28,524 nucleotides of DNA from JBJXGC01 sp046154545 (GTDB taxonomy: Bacteria; Chloroflexota; Dehalococcoidia; Tepidiformales; Tepidiformaceae). Of this stretch, positions 8,368 to 15,311 are shown one piece after another; within the stretch, counting starts at the first letter, position 1, and each line of letters begins with the position of its first letter. The notes under the pieces are model-generated. The model was not told the DNA's origin. It made no database searches and saw nothing but the letters and a program-made list of their open reading frames with translations. The translations under genes were made by a program, and so were the position numbers. The stretch spans positions 1 through 28,524 of the forward strand of contig JBJXGC010000044.1 in NCBI GenBank assembly GCA_046154545.1. Reading direction: 5' to 3'.

Positions 8368-9210
8368 GTGGCCAAACGAAAACGGCGGGAGCAGCAGCAT
8401 CTGCGGCAGGAATCCACGCGCAAGCGCTCCTTTTCCATCGGCGGAAGCGCGCCGAACGAGGTCTACAAGCCCGGGTTCCCCATGAACCTGTTCGGGAACC
8501 TGAAGCTCTTCTCGATCATCGGCGTCGGGGTCGCCGTCCTGATCGTGGTGGGCGCCGTGCTGACCCAGAACAACAGCGCGCAAACCGCTCCGCCCCTGCC
8601 TACGCCGACCGCCACCCCCACCACCGACCCGAACGCCACCCCTTCGGCGACGGCCTCCGTCTCGCCGACCGTTGACCCGAAGCGGTTTACGGCGGCCGAG
8701 CAGGTGGTCGATGCCACGAAGAACACCTACCGGGCGACGATCAAGACGAACAAGGGCGATATCGTGCTCGACCTGAAGGCGGATGCCTCCCCGAACACGG
8801 TCAACAGCTTCGTGTTCCTCGCCCAGAAGGCGTTCTTCGACGGTATCACCTTCCACCGCGTGGTGAAGAACTTCGTGATCCAGGGCGGCGACCCGACCGG
8901 TACGGGCTCAGGCGGCCCGGGGTATCAGACGAACGACGAACCGAACCAGGTCTCGAACAAGCGGGGCACGGTCTCGATGGCGAAGTCAGCCGGGGCACCG
9001 AGCTTCGGCAGCCAGTTCTTCATCAACGTGAAGGACAACACTGCCCTGGACTTCAACAACAGCCAGGGCGACAAATTCTATCCGTTCGCGGAAGTCGTTT
9101 CCGGGATGGAGATCGTGGACGCGATCAGCAACGTGACGGTCGATGCCCGCGGCAAGCCCACTGAGGCGGTCACGATCCAGTCTGTGACGGTGGGCGTGCA
9201 GCCCAAGTAA
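8368..9210 (+). CDS. membrane-anchored cyclophilin-type peptidyl-prolyl isomerase
   Basis: Extracytoplasmic proline isomerase that probably assists folding of exported proteins. The layout is a basic cytosolic N-terminus (KRKRREQQ), one transmembrane helix at about 45-66, a Thr/Pro/Ser-rich linker at 70-105, and a cyclophilin domain at about 120-277. Core motifs are FHRVVKNFVIQGGDPTGTG (162-180, with the catalytic Arg at 164) and GSQFFI (214-219). The frame extends to GTG 8344, but GTG 8368 is preferred because GAGGA sits about 7 bases upstream and the MAKRKRREQ-like N-terminus starts there. A TATACT element at 8306-8311 gives a leader of roughly 50 nt. Ends 23 bp before a convergent methyltransferase gene. 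Confidence 0.92.
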   Translation: MAKRKRREQQHLRQESTRKRSFSIGGSAPNEVYKPGFPMNLFGNLKLFSIIGVGVAVLIVVGAVLTQNNSAQTAPPLPTPTATPTTDPNATPSATASVSPTVDPKRFTAAEQVVDATKNTYRATIKTNKGDIVLDLKADASPNTVNSFVFLAQKAFFDGITFHRVVKNFVIQGGDPTGTGSGGPGYQTNDEPNQVSNKRGTVSMAKSAGAPSFGSQFFINVKDNTALDFNNSQGDKFYPFAEVVSGMEIVDAISNVTVDARGKPTEAVTIQSVTVGVQPK

Positions 9211-9212
9211 AG

Positions 9213-9233
9213 CCGCAGGCGGAGCGGTTGCGG
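9213..9233. terminator. weak hairpin between convergent genes
   Basis: CCGCA (9213-9217) pairs with TGCGG (9229-9233) over an 11-base loop between the cyclophilin and methyltransferase stops. Short stem, so low confidence. Confidence 0.25.
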
Positions 9234-10022
9234 TCAAGTCGCCCTCACCCGGGCGACGATGAGGGCGATTTCGAGGGGGCGGGTGACCCGGCCACCGAAC
9301 TCGGCGTCTATAAGGGTGCAGAGTTCGGCGATGAGGGCCTCCCGAGGCGCCGCGTCCATGTCCTGCATGTTCGAGTAGCTGCGCATCAGGTCCGCGTAGG
9401 CAGGGGTCTCGTAGGTCTGGTCCCAGGGGTAGTGCCGAAGCGTAGCGGGCGCGAAGAGGCCGCCACGGTCGAGTTCGCCCAGGAGTGGCGGGACCGTCCC
9501 CCTTTTCGGTGGCGGCGATACGACCTCATCCGGGAAGTACCTGCGGTAGATCGACTGAGAGCGCTGGAAGTAGCCCCGGTCCGCGCCGGACTCAACCTGG
9601 TTCGTTTCGATGATGGCGATGGCACCGCCCGGGCGGAGGAGCGACCTGGCACGGGTGAAGCGGACCGCCGGGTCGATCCAGTGGAACGAGGTGGCGGCCG
9701 CGACCAGGTCGAACGCGGCGGGCGGCAGCATAGCGTCCTCGAAGGCGGCGTTGACGACCGTCAGGGCCGGTGCGCCGCTGAAGCGCGCGGCGAGGAACCG
9801 CGCCAGGTTGGGGCCGAGTTCGACGGCGGTGACACATGCGCCGCGTTGGAGCAGCGCCGCCGTCGCCTGGCCGGTGCCAGGGCCGACCTCAACCACGTCC
9901 GCTACGGCGGGCAGGGCGAGGTCCTCCCAGAGGTCGTCGAAGAGGGCCGGTGGGTAGGTTGGCCGCACATCGTTATAGATCGAAGCGACGGTGTCGAAGG
10001 GGCTGGGGCGAAGCGGTGGCAT
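9234..10022 (-). CDS. class I SAM-dependent methyltransferase
   Basis: 262-residue soluble methyltransferase. Motif I is VVEVGPGTGQAT (43-54), the acidic strand is VTAVELGPN, and the post-motif region AATSFHWIDP is typical of the UbiE/Methyltransf_11 group. The start is ATG 10022, with GGAG six bases upstream; the longer upstream frame overlaps the preceding gene and carries no methyltransferase sequence. It follows a two-helix membrane gene with a 16-bp gap, so the two are probably cotranscribed. The methyl acceptor cannot be deduced from sequence. Confidence 0.88.
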   Translation of the reverse strand: MPPLRPSPFDTVASIYNDVRPTYPPALFDDLWEDLALPAVADVVEVGPGTGQATAALLQRGACVTAVELGPNLARFLAARFSGAPALTVVNAAFEDAMLPPAAFDLVAAATSFHWIDPAVRFTRARSLLRPGGAIAIIETNQVESGADRGYFQRSQSIYRRYFPDEVVSPPPKRGTVPPLLGELDRGGLFAPATLRHYPWDQTYETPAYADLMRSYSNMQDMDAAPREALIAELCTLIDAEFGGRVTRPLEIALIVARVRAT

Positions 10023-10038
10023 GGACGCTCCGGGGCAG

Positions 10039-10278
10039 CTAATCGTCGTCCGAGGCGGCCACTTCGGGGCCGATGAGCCCGTGGCGGGAGGAGAACTTCT
10101 CGACGGCGACGATGAGCACGAAGAAGGGCACGAAGGCGGCCGCACAGACGAGCGCCCAGATCGAGGGCACGATCGCGAGCAGGATCCCGGCGGCGGCGCA
10201 GAAACCCATCCCGAGGATGGAGATAATCCGGCCGGCGAGGATCCATGGGGTGACGGGGTTGGTCATGGCAGTGTTCAT
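10039..10278 (-). CDS. small membrane protein with two transmembrane helices, 79 aa
   Basis: Two adjacent hydrophobic helices, roughly residues 12-32 (ILAGRIISILGMGFCAAAGI) and 35-55 (WALVCAAAFVPFFVLIVAVE), followed by a short charged tail ending in three Asp. The frame continues upstream, but that part is not hydrophobic and overlaps the divergent promoter, so ATG 10278 (or ATG 10266) is preferred. No strong Shine-Dalgarno is visible. It is followed after 16 bp by the methyltransferase. No family is recognised. Confidence 0.6.
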   Translation of the reverse strand: MNTAMTNPVTPWILAGRIISILGMGFCAAAGILLAIVPSIWALVCAAAFVPFFVLIVAVEKFSSRHGLIGPEVAASDDD

Positions 10279-10364
10279 GGACGTGCAGGTCAATGGTGGG
10301 GCGGGCCGGGTTCGCGGTCTAGCCCACCGTGCTGGTTCATCGCATGACGGGTGGCGGCGCGGCA

Positions 10365-10370
10365 TAGTAT
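10365..10370 (+). promoter_or_regulatory. -10-like TAGTAT, 6 nt before ATG 10377
   Basis: Leaderless-type spacing; no Shine-Dalgarno. GGTGGG (10295-10300) and CCCACC (10323-10328) form an inverted repeat in the divergent control region. Confidence 0.5.
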
Positions 10371-10376
10371 GGGGCG

Positions 10377-11099
10377 ATGGCAATCGTGCTGGTACACAGT
10401 CCGTTCGGACCGGCGTCGAGCTGGATGGGAGTGGCCGGGGAGCTGCGCCGTGCCGGCCACGACGTGCGCACGCCGTCTTTCGCGAGCCTGGGTGATGGCC
10501 CGGGGCCGTATTGGCCCCGCTACGTGTCTACCGCCGTCGCGGCCTGCGACGGTGCCGACGAGGTAGTGATCATCGGCCACAGCGGGGCCGGGCCGCTCCT
10601 GCCCGCGATCGGTGTGGCCCAGGGCCGGGTGAAACAGTACGTCTTTGTGGATGCGACGCTGCCGATCGACGGATACACGCGAGCCGGCTCGTTTACCCGG
10701 GCGGAACGTGGTTCGCCTTCCTGGGCCGACGCAGCGCTGAAGGGGGAGGCCCCGAATCCGTGGCGAGACGCGCGCCTCTGGCGGCGGGCGGGCGTGACGG
10801 ATGCGGTGAGGGCGGCCGCGCTTGCGGCTGAGTCGCCTGCCATCCCGCTGGCGATGAACGACGAACCCGTTACGGTCCCGGCCGCCTGGCCGGACGCCCC
10901 CGTGGCGTATCTGGCGTTCACGCCGAACCCGTTCTACGAGCCGGCGGTGGCCGAGGCCCGGCGACGGTCGTGGGCCGTGCGGGAGATCGCGGGGGCGCAC
11001 TTTCACATGCTCATCGACCCAACGTCCGTGGCGCGGGAACTCCTCTGCTGCGTAAGCGAGCGACCTGTGGTGCACCGAGAGAGCAAGGACCGTCAGTGA
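10377..11099 (+). CDS. alpha/beta-hydrolase fold protein
   Basis: Soluble hydrolase of 240 residues. It starts directly with the first strand (AIVLVHSPFGPASSW, the HG-type oxyanion motif replaced by HS), has the nucleophile elbow GHSGAG with Ser69, and a plausible catalytic His in GAHFHMLIDP near residue 218. Length and layout match small esterase-like or salicylate-esterase-like members. The ATG is 6 nt after TAGTAT with no Shine-Dalgarno, suggesting a leaderless transcript; it is divergent from the two-helix membrane gene. The substrate is unknown. Confidence 0.8.
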   Translation: MAIVLVHSPFGPASSWMGVAGELRRAGHDVRTPSFASLGDGPGPYWPRYVSTAVAACDGADEVVIIGHSGAGPLLPAIGVAQGRVKQYVFVDATLPIDGYTRAGSFTRAERGSPSWADAALKGEAPNPWRDARLWRRAGVTDAVRAAALAAESPAIPLAMNDEPVTVPAAWPDAPVAYLAFTPNPFYEPAVAEARRRSWAVREIAGAHFHMLIDPTSVARELLCCVSERPVVHRESKDRQ

Positions 11100-11160
11100 C
11101 ACACCATCTTTTGCACGCAGGTAAGCGCCCACGGCGGGGCGCGGCTCCGAGGGGGATCCT

Positions 11161-12024
11161 GTGAGCACGCCGCGCGTCTCGCCGCCACGGATCTTCCCAG
11201 AGGCGGCCCCGGCGGGAAAGCCGCCCGCCGGGTCGGCCGGGTCGGCGGACGCCTACCGGCAGACGGGCTTCGTCCTCGGGGCCGAAGTCGAGATGGCCGT
11301 GGAAGGCCTGAACATCGAAGGGGCCATCGCCCAGGGCTCAAGTGGCGCCAAGCAACGGACGCAGCAGATGGCGTCGGCCCTGGGGCTCTGGTCGCGGGCC
11401 TGGCTCTGCCGGCTGGAGGCGCTGCATGCCGTGCAGTGGGGCAACTACACGGCGGCCATCCCGCTCATCCGCAGCGCCGCGGACTGCCAGGCGGCCGGAC
11501 TCTGGCTACTTCAGACGGACGCGGCGGAATGGGTGGAGTGGTTGGCCCAGGGCGGTATGGCGCTGGCGGCGGAGGAGCACGCGATGGAGTACCAGCTCCA
11601 TGCCTTCCGCTCGGCCGAAGTATTGGCCGGGCACGAGATCCTGGGGCCGGTCTACCGGACGGCCACGGACCTTTCGCTGCCCCACTTCGGGACCACGCTC
11701 CTGCTGGCGGGTAGCGACTCAACGCCTGAGCGGGTGCTGATGACGTTCGCTGACCGTGACTTCCATCTCGGCCTGGCGGAACTCGTCCTGGGGTGGCTAC
11801 ACCAGCTGGCGGCGGCCCAGGTCGAGGCCTGTCTCGCATACGAAGGCGTGTTCGGTATCCCAGACCCGGCGGGCGCGCAGGCGTTCGCGACCCGTTCGCG
11901 CGCCGCGGCGGCCACGCCATCGCGCTGCCGGGTGGAGGTGGTGGAACGGGAGGGGATGACCAGGTACCTCGTACAGAACTGGCGGCGGGCGCCGGGAGCG
12001 GCGCCGAAGCGCGTGTTGCTTTGA
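11161..12024 (+). CDS. hypothetical protein, mostly helical, 287 aa
   Basis: Not recognised. The start GTG 11161 follows GAGGGGG by about 4 bases. The first 30 residues are Pro/Ala/Gly-rich and probably disordered; residues about 50-215 look alpha-helical with many Ala, Leu and Trp (WLLQTDAAEWVEWLAQ, LGWLHQLAAAQVEACL); the end is basic. No signal peptide, membrane helix or catalytic motif is visible. It lies 61 bp after the hydrolase and may be cotranscribed with it. Several Trp and His residues hint at a ligand-binding helical bundle, but this is speculative. Confidence 0.65.
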   Translation: MSTPRVSPPRIFPEAAPAGKPPAGSAGSADAYRQTGFVLGAEVEMAVEGLNIEGAIAQGSSGAKQRTQQMASALGLWSRAWLCRLEALHAVQWGNYTAAIPLIRSAADCQAAGLWLLQTDAAEWVEWLAQGGMALAAEEHAMEYQLHAFRSAEVLAGHEILGPVYRTATDLSLPHFGTTLLLAGSDSTPERVLMTFADRDFHLGLAELVLGWLHQLAAAQVEACLAYEGVFGIPDPAGAQAFATRSRAAAATPSRCRVEVVEREGMTRYLVQNWRRAPGAAPKRVLL

Positions 12025-12077
12025 CGCGGCTTGACCGGCGCTTGCCGCGGCTGCGCGTCCGTTCGGCGGGGCGATGC

Positions 12078-12083
12078 TACGAT
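12078..12083 (+). promoter_or_regulatory. -10-like TACGAT, 6 nt before ATG 12090
   Basis: Leaderless-type spacing ahead of the lipoprotein; it supports this start over the longer upstream frame. Confidence 0.55.
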
Positions 12084-12089
12084 TCCGCC

Positions 12090-12554
12090 ATGCGTTTGCC
12101 ATTCCTTGTCCTCGCCGCACCGCTCGCCCTCACGGTCCTCGCCCTGTCGGCCTGTGGTGGAGACGGCGGCAACACATCGCCGGCTGGCGGGGACAGCAAC
12201 GGGACGGACGACCCAACACGGACGCCCCTCAGTGACGAGGCCTACCTCGCCGTCTTCTGCGCGGGACTCTCGAACTACCAGGACGCACTCTTGAGCGCCC
12301 GGACCAGCGAGGCGATCTCGAAGGTCGTGGCTGACTACGCGGACGCAATGGACGCGGTCGGGCCGCCGGGGGATGTCGGGGAGTTTCACACGGACTTCGT
12401 GAAGTATCTCCGCGACTCGGTGAAAGACCCGACGTCCCTGACGACGAAGACCCCCCCTAAGCCGGCCACAACCCAGCGGGAACGGCTTGCGGGGAAGGTG
12501 AACGACGTCCCGGAGTGCAGGTACCCGACGTTCCTCGGCGAACCGCCGAAGTAG
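12090..12554 (+). CDS. predicted lipoprotein, 154 aa
   Basis: Exported lipoprotein of unknown function. A basic residue and a hydrophobic helix (residues 4-18) lead to the lipobox LSAC with Cys22, followed by a Gly/Ser/Thr/Asp-rich linker of about 25 residues and a small folded domain (about 48-150). The remaining cysteines, C58 (VFCAGL) and one near the end (PECRYP), could form a disulfide outside the cell. The frame is open further upstream, but ATG 12090 is chosen because it gives the signal peptide and is preceded by TACGAT six bases upstream. Converges with the toxin gene. Confidence 0.82.
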   Translation: MRLPFLVLAAPLALTVLALSACGGDGGNTSPAGGDSNGTDDPTRTPLSDEAYLAVFCAGLSNYQDALLSARTSEAISKVVADYADAMDAVGPPGDVGEFHTDFVKYLRDSVKDPTSLTTKTPPKPATTQRERLAGKVNDVPECRYPTFLGEPPK

Positions 12555-12569
12555 GGCGGCGCTGTGGGG

Positions 12570-12592
12570 GCGGCATCGCTTCGCATGCCCGC
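12570..12592. terminator. candidate bidirectional hairpin
   Basis: GCGGCAT pairs with ATGCC(C)GC, one bulged C, loop of eight, located between the ends of two convergent genes. No clear T-tract, so termination is an inference from position and structure. Confidence 0.35.
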
Positions 12593-12604
12593 AGGATCGT
12601 CCCG

Positions 12605-13033
12605 TCAGGCCGGCGCGATGAGCCGAATGGGGGCCGTACTCAGGTGGCCAGCAGCCCGGGCGAAGCGCCCATCGCAGGTGACGAGTTCGAACCCGAAGGC
12701 CTCGGCACAGGCCAGGTAGATCGCGTCGTAGATCCGGGAAAGGCCTGCGGCTTCTGCGATCTCCATCGCCCTTCGCACCCAGGACGGATGCCAGAGATAC
12801 TCGATGGAGAGCTCCTCGAATTCACTCCACGAGTCGTCTCTGGCCGCTCGGGAGAGCCGACCCCTGGCCACAAGGCGGTGGAGCGCCGACGCAAACTCCG
12901 CTTCGACGATAACCGGCGCGATGAGCCGCGTCCGTGATTCGAGAAGCTGATCCAGTGTCATCCTGGCCTCTGGCAGAAGCTGGCTTGGCACGATTCCGCG
13001 GCTGAGCAGGGACGCATCGACGACAGAACTCAA
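12605..13033 (-). CDS. vapC: VapC-like PIN-domain toxin
   Basis: Likely RNase toxin of a type II toxin-antitoxin pair, 142 residues. The four acidic PIN residues are in place: D6 (VVDAS), E44 (VIVEAEF), D103 (IYDAIYLA) and D121 (LVTCDGRF). The start is chosen as TTG 13033 because it overlaps the antitoxin stop in the tetranucleotide TTGA and lies five codons before the first catalytic Asp; a longer frame would run back into the antitoxin gene. PIN toxins cut tRNA or rRNA in a Mg-dependent manner; the target here is unknown. Confidence 0.85.
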   Translation of the reverse strand: MSSVVDASLLSRGIVPSQLLPEARMTLDQLLESRTRLIAPVIVEAEFASALHRLVARGRLSRAARDDSWSEFEELSIEYLWHPSWVRRAMEIAEAAGLSRIYDAIYLACAEAFGFELVTCDGRFARAAGHLSTAPIRLIAPA

Positions 13034-13269
13034 TGGTCGTCTGCCGCATCGAGAGCGTCCTGGATCCACTCATCCGGCATACCCAGCCCTCCCGTCTCAG
13101 CGAGGATACGCTGGCGGATCCTCGCCAAGCCTGCCAATGATCGCTCGCGGGCGGCGATCCCTTCGGGGGAGTCGAGCCAGCGGCGCATATCCTCCTTCAC
13201 TCGAGCATAATCCTCGGGCGTCCCGTCCCTCAGATCGTGAAAGCGGTAGGTGCGAGCTGGTGCAGCCAT
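13030..13269 (-). CDS. VapB-like antitoxin partner, 79 aa
   Basis: Small protein directly upstream of the PIN toxin, overlapping it by 4 bp, which is the standard antitoxin position. It is charged and helical (YARVKEDMRRWLDS, ERSLAGLARIRQRILAE), with an acidic end suited to wrapping the toxin. A classical ribbon-helix-helix or AbrB DNA-binding motif is not obvious, so the assignment rests mainly on position. Start ATG 13269 is preceded, on the minus strand, by TACAAT with a six-base gap and no Shine-Dalgarno. The long minus frame that continues over ilvE is a shadow. Confidence 0.7.
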   Translation of the reverse strand: MAAPARTYRFHDLRDGTPEDYARVKEDMRRWLDSPEGIAARERSLAGLARIRQRILAETGGLGMPDEWIQDALDAADDH

Positions 13270-13275
13270 GAGCCT

Positions 13276-13281
13276 ATTGTA
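13276..13281 (-). promoter_or_regulatory. -10-like TACAAT (minus strand), 6 nt before the antitoxin ATG
   Basis: TACAAT on the minus strand, spacer AGGCTC, then ATG 13269. No Shine-Dalgarno; it defines the start of the antitoxin. Confidence 0.6.
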
Positions 13282-13359
13282 CCAGCAAGCCGGAGCCCCG
13301 TGGCGGGTCGGACCCTCCCAACGCGGGCAACGGCTCCTACCGCGGAACTGGGCCACGAG

Positions 13360-13365
13360 TATACT
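13360..13365 (+). promoter_or_regulatory. -10 TATACT of ilvE
   Basis: 33 bases before ATG 13399, leaving room for the AAGGAG ribosome site. One of the few leadered starts in the window. Confidence 0.55.
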
Positions 13366-13398
13366 GAGGCCCACCGGAACCCCGAAGGAGCACCGCCG

Positions 13399-14325
13399 AT
13401 GCCCAGTGCCTACGCCTACTTCCAGGGCGAAGTCGTCCCGATCGAGCAAGCGAAACTGAGCGTGATGACGCACGCCCTGCACTACGGGACCGCCGTCTTC
13501 GAGGGGATCCGGGGGAACTGGAACGAGGAGGATGGCTGCCACTACCTCTTCCGCATGCGCGAGCACTTCGAGCGCCTGGCCCTCAGTTCCAAAGTGATGA
13601 TGCTGAACCTGAAGGAATCGACCGACCGCCTCTGCGAACTGAGCGTGGAGATCGTCGAACGGAGCGGGTTCACCGAGGATGTCTACCTGCGCCCCCTGGT
13701 CTATACGAGCAGCACGCAGCTCGGGGTGCGCCTGCACAACCTCGAACATGACACGCTGATTTTCGTGACGCCGTTCCCGGCCTATCTCCCGGACTCGGCG
13801 CGCTGTCACACCAGCACCTGGCGGCGGGTGAACGACACAGGCATCCCGCCCCGGGCGAAAGTGACGGGGATCTACGCGAACAGCGCCCTGGCGAAGACGG
13901 AGGCCAACCTCAACGGCTTCGACGAGGCGATCATGCTGAACGAAGATGGCCACGTTTCGGAGGGGAGTGGCGAGAACATCTTCATCATCCGCAAGGGCAA
14001 GCTCATCACGCCGGGGCCTGCCGACAACGTGCTCGAAGGGATAACGGCGGACACGGTGGTGGAGCTGGCCAGGGAAGAACTCGGCCTTGAGGTGGTCCAG
14101 CGCCAGATCGACCGCTCGGAACTCTACGTCTGCGACGAGGTGTTCATGACCGGGACGGCGGCGCATCTTACGCCGATTATCGAAGTCGACCGCCGCGCCG
14201 TTGGGGACGGGCAGCCAGGGCCGATCACGAGCCGGCTCAGCAGCCTGTTCTACGATGCCATCCGCGGCAAGAGCCCGAAGTACCGCCACTGGTGCACCCC
14301 GGCACGCGTACGCGTCGCGCACTAG
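13399..14325 (+). CDS. ilvE: branched-chain amino acid aminotransferase
   Basis: PLP enzyme of fold class IV that exchanges amino groups between Leu/Ile/Val and 2-oxoglutarate, 308 residues, normal length. Marks include HYGTAVFEGIRG (28-39), the PLP-binding Lys154 in RAKVTGIYANS, the signature DEAIMLNEDGHVSEGSGENIF split around residues 175-195, and the C-terminal FMTGTAA for phosphate binding. ATG 13399 is preceded by AAGGAG (13385-13390) and 33 bases earlier by TATACT, so this gene has a true leader unlike many neighbours. Divergent from the toxin-antitoxin pair. The following membrane gene overlaps its end by 34 bp. Confidence 0.95.
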   Translation: MPSAYAYFQGEVVPIEQAKLSVMTHALHYGTAVFEGIRGNWNEEDGCHYLFRMREHFERLALSSKVMMLNLKESTDRLCELSVEIVERSGFTEDVYLRPLVYTSSTQLGVRLHNLEHDTLIFVTPFPAYLPDSARCHTSTWRRVNDTGIPPRAKVTGIYANSALAKTEANLNGFDEAIMLNEDGHVSEGSGENIFIIRKGKLITPGPADNVLEGITADTVVELAREELGLEVVQRQIDRSELYVCDEVFMTGTAAHLTPIIEVDRRAVGDGQPGPITSRLSSLFYDAIRGKSPKYRHWCTPARVRVAH

Positions 14326-15227
14326 AGCCGGTTGTCTTCCGGCCGCCGCGCGCCCTCGGCGTCATCACCGGGGGTGGGTTTGCGCTGTGGTCGTTCGTGT
14401 TCGCCTTCCTGGCGGCGAACACCGTGGCCGGAGGCTCGCCGGAGTTCAAGACGTTCCTCGGGTGGACATTAACGGCCGTCTTCACGGTCCTCGGCTGCGT
14501 GTTCGCGAACTGGGCCTACGCGCTGCTGTCGTTGTCCTACATCATCGACCGGGACGTGTTGACGATCCGCTGGGGGTTCCGCGAGGTGGAAGTCCCGATC
14601 GACAGCATCCTCCGCATGGTGCCGGGGCGGACCGTCGATGAGGCCCAGGTCCGTGGCCTGAACTGGTTGGGCTGTCACGTGGGCCATGCCGACGTGAAGC
14701 GGATGGGCTACACCCTCTTCTACTCGACACACAAGTCGCCGACGGAGCTGCTCTTTGTCCACACGACGGAAGAGTCATACGCGCTGACGGTGCTGGACCA
14801 GGCGGCGTTCGCCGAGGAGGTGCAAGCCCGGGCGACGCTGGGGCCGATGGAGGCGCACCCCCAACGCTCCTCGGCCACCGGTATCGCTGCGTTCCCGTTC
14901 TGGCGCGACCAGCATGCGCTTGCCGGGGCGGGGCTGTCGGTCGTGGCCTGTGCCCTGCTCTGCGGATTCGTGTTCACGCGCTATCCGGATCTGCCGGCGA
15001 TCGTGGAGTTGAACTTCCCGGCGCTCGGGACAGTGGTACGGATCGGGGATAAGCAGGAGCTCTTGAAGATCGCCTATCTTGGCCTCGGGGCGATGGCGTT
15101 GAACCTGACCCTTGGCGTCGTCGTCCACGCCCGCGAGCGGGCGGCCGGCCTGTGGCTGATCGCCTCGGGGGGCCTTCTCCAGGTCGTGCTGCTGACCGCG
15201 GCCGTGGTGGCGTTCGAGCGCGCTTGA
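14292..15227 (+). CDS. PH-like domain membrane protein
   Basis: 311 residues with two transmembrane helices near the N-terminus (about 24-44 and 56-80), then a cytosolic bacterial-PH-like domain: LSYIIDRDVLTIRWGFREVEVPIDSI continues into a stretch of short beta strands, as in the YdbS/bPH2 type. Two more helices lie near the C-terminus (about 215-235 and 275-305). Start GTG 14292 lies inside ilvE, a 34-bp overlap; no in-frame ATG/GTG/TTG start precedes the first helix otherwise. Such proteins are widespread but rarely characterised. It may be cotranscribed with ilvE. Confidence 0.75.
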   Translation: MHPGTRTRRALEPVVFRPPRALGVITGGGFALWSFVFAFLAANTVAGGSPEFKTFLGWTLTAVFTVLGCVFANWAYALLSLSYIIDRDVLTIRWGFREVEVPIDSILRMVPGRTVDEAQVRGLNWLGCHVGHADVKRMGYTLFYSTHKSPTELLFVHTTEESYALTVLDQAAFAEEVQARATLGPMEAHPQRSSATGIAAFPFWRDQHALAGAGLSVVACALLCGFVFTRYPDLPAIVELNFPALGTVVRIGDKQELLKIAYLGLGAMALNLTLGVVVHARERAAGLWLIASGGLLQVVLLTAAVVAFERA

Positions 15228-15252
15228 GGCCGGGCAGGCGGCGCTGGCCGTG

Positions 15253-15279
15253 GAGTTAGTGTCGGAAGTACACTAACTC
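15253..15279. promoter_or_regulatory. perfect inverted repeat, candidate NAD-regulon operator
   Basis: GAGTTAGTGT, seven spacer bases, then ACACTAACTC: two perfectly complementary 10-base arms. The right arm contains most of TACACT (15269-15274), the likely -10 element, so a bound repressor would block initiation. It sits directly ahead of nadB-nadC; repressors of NAD synthesis such as NrtR and NiaR use palindromic sites, but I cannot assign this one. Confidence 0.7.
15269..15274 (+). promoter_or_regulatory. -10-like TACACT within the nadB operator
   Basis: Overlaps the right arm of the inverted repeat and lies 7 nt before ATG 15282, the leader-peptide start. Confidence 0.5.
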
Positions 15280-15281
15280 GC

Positions 15282-15311
15282 ATGAGCAGGGCAGAAACGG
15301 GCTGGCTTTGA
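15282..15311 (+). CDS. possible 9-residue leader peptide of nadB
   Basis: ATG 15282 opens a nine-codon frame (MSRAETGWL) whose TGA stop overlaps the TTG start of nadB in TTGA. It lies 7 nt after TACACT, so the transcript would start at or near this ATG and nadB would be translated by coupling. It contains a single Trp but no run of regulatory codons. It may be chance, but it would explain how a TTG start without a good Shine-Dalgarno is used. Confidence 0.35.
   Translation: MSRAETGWL

Noticed and set aside
13270..14322. Upstream part of a long minus-strand frame running through ilvE into the antitoxin
   Set aside because: Only the last 79 codons (from ATG 13269) have independent support; the rest is antisense to the conserved ilvE protein.
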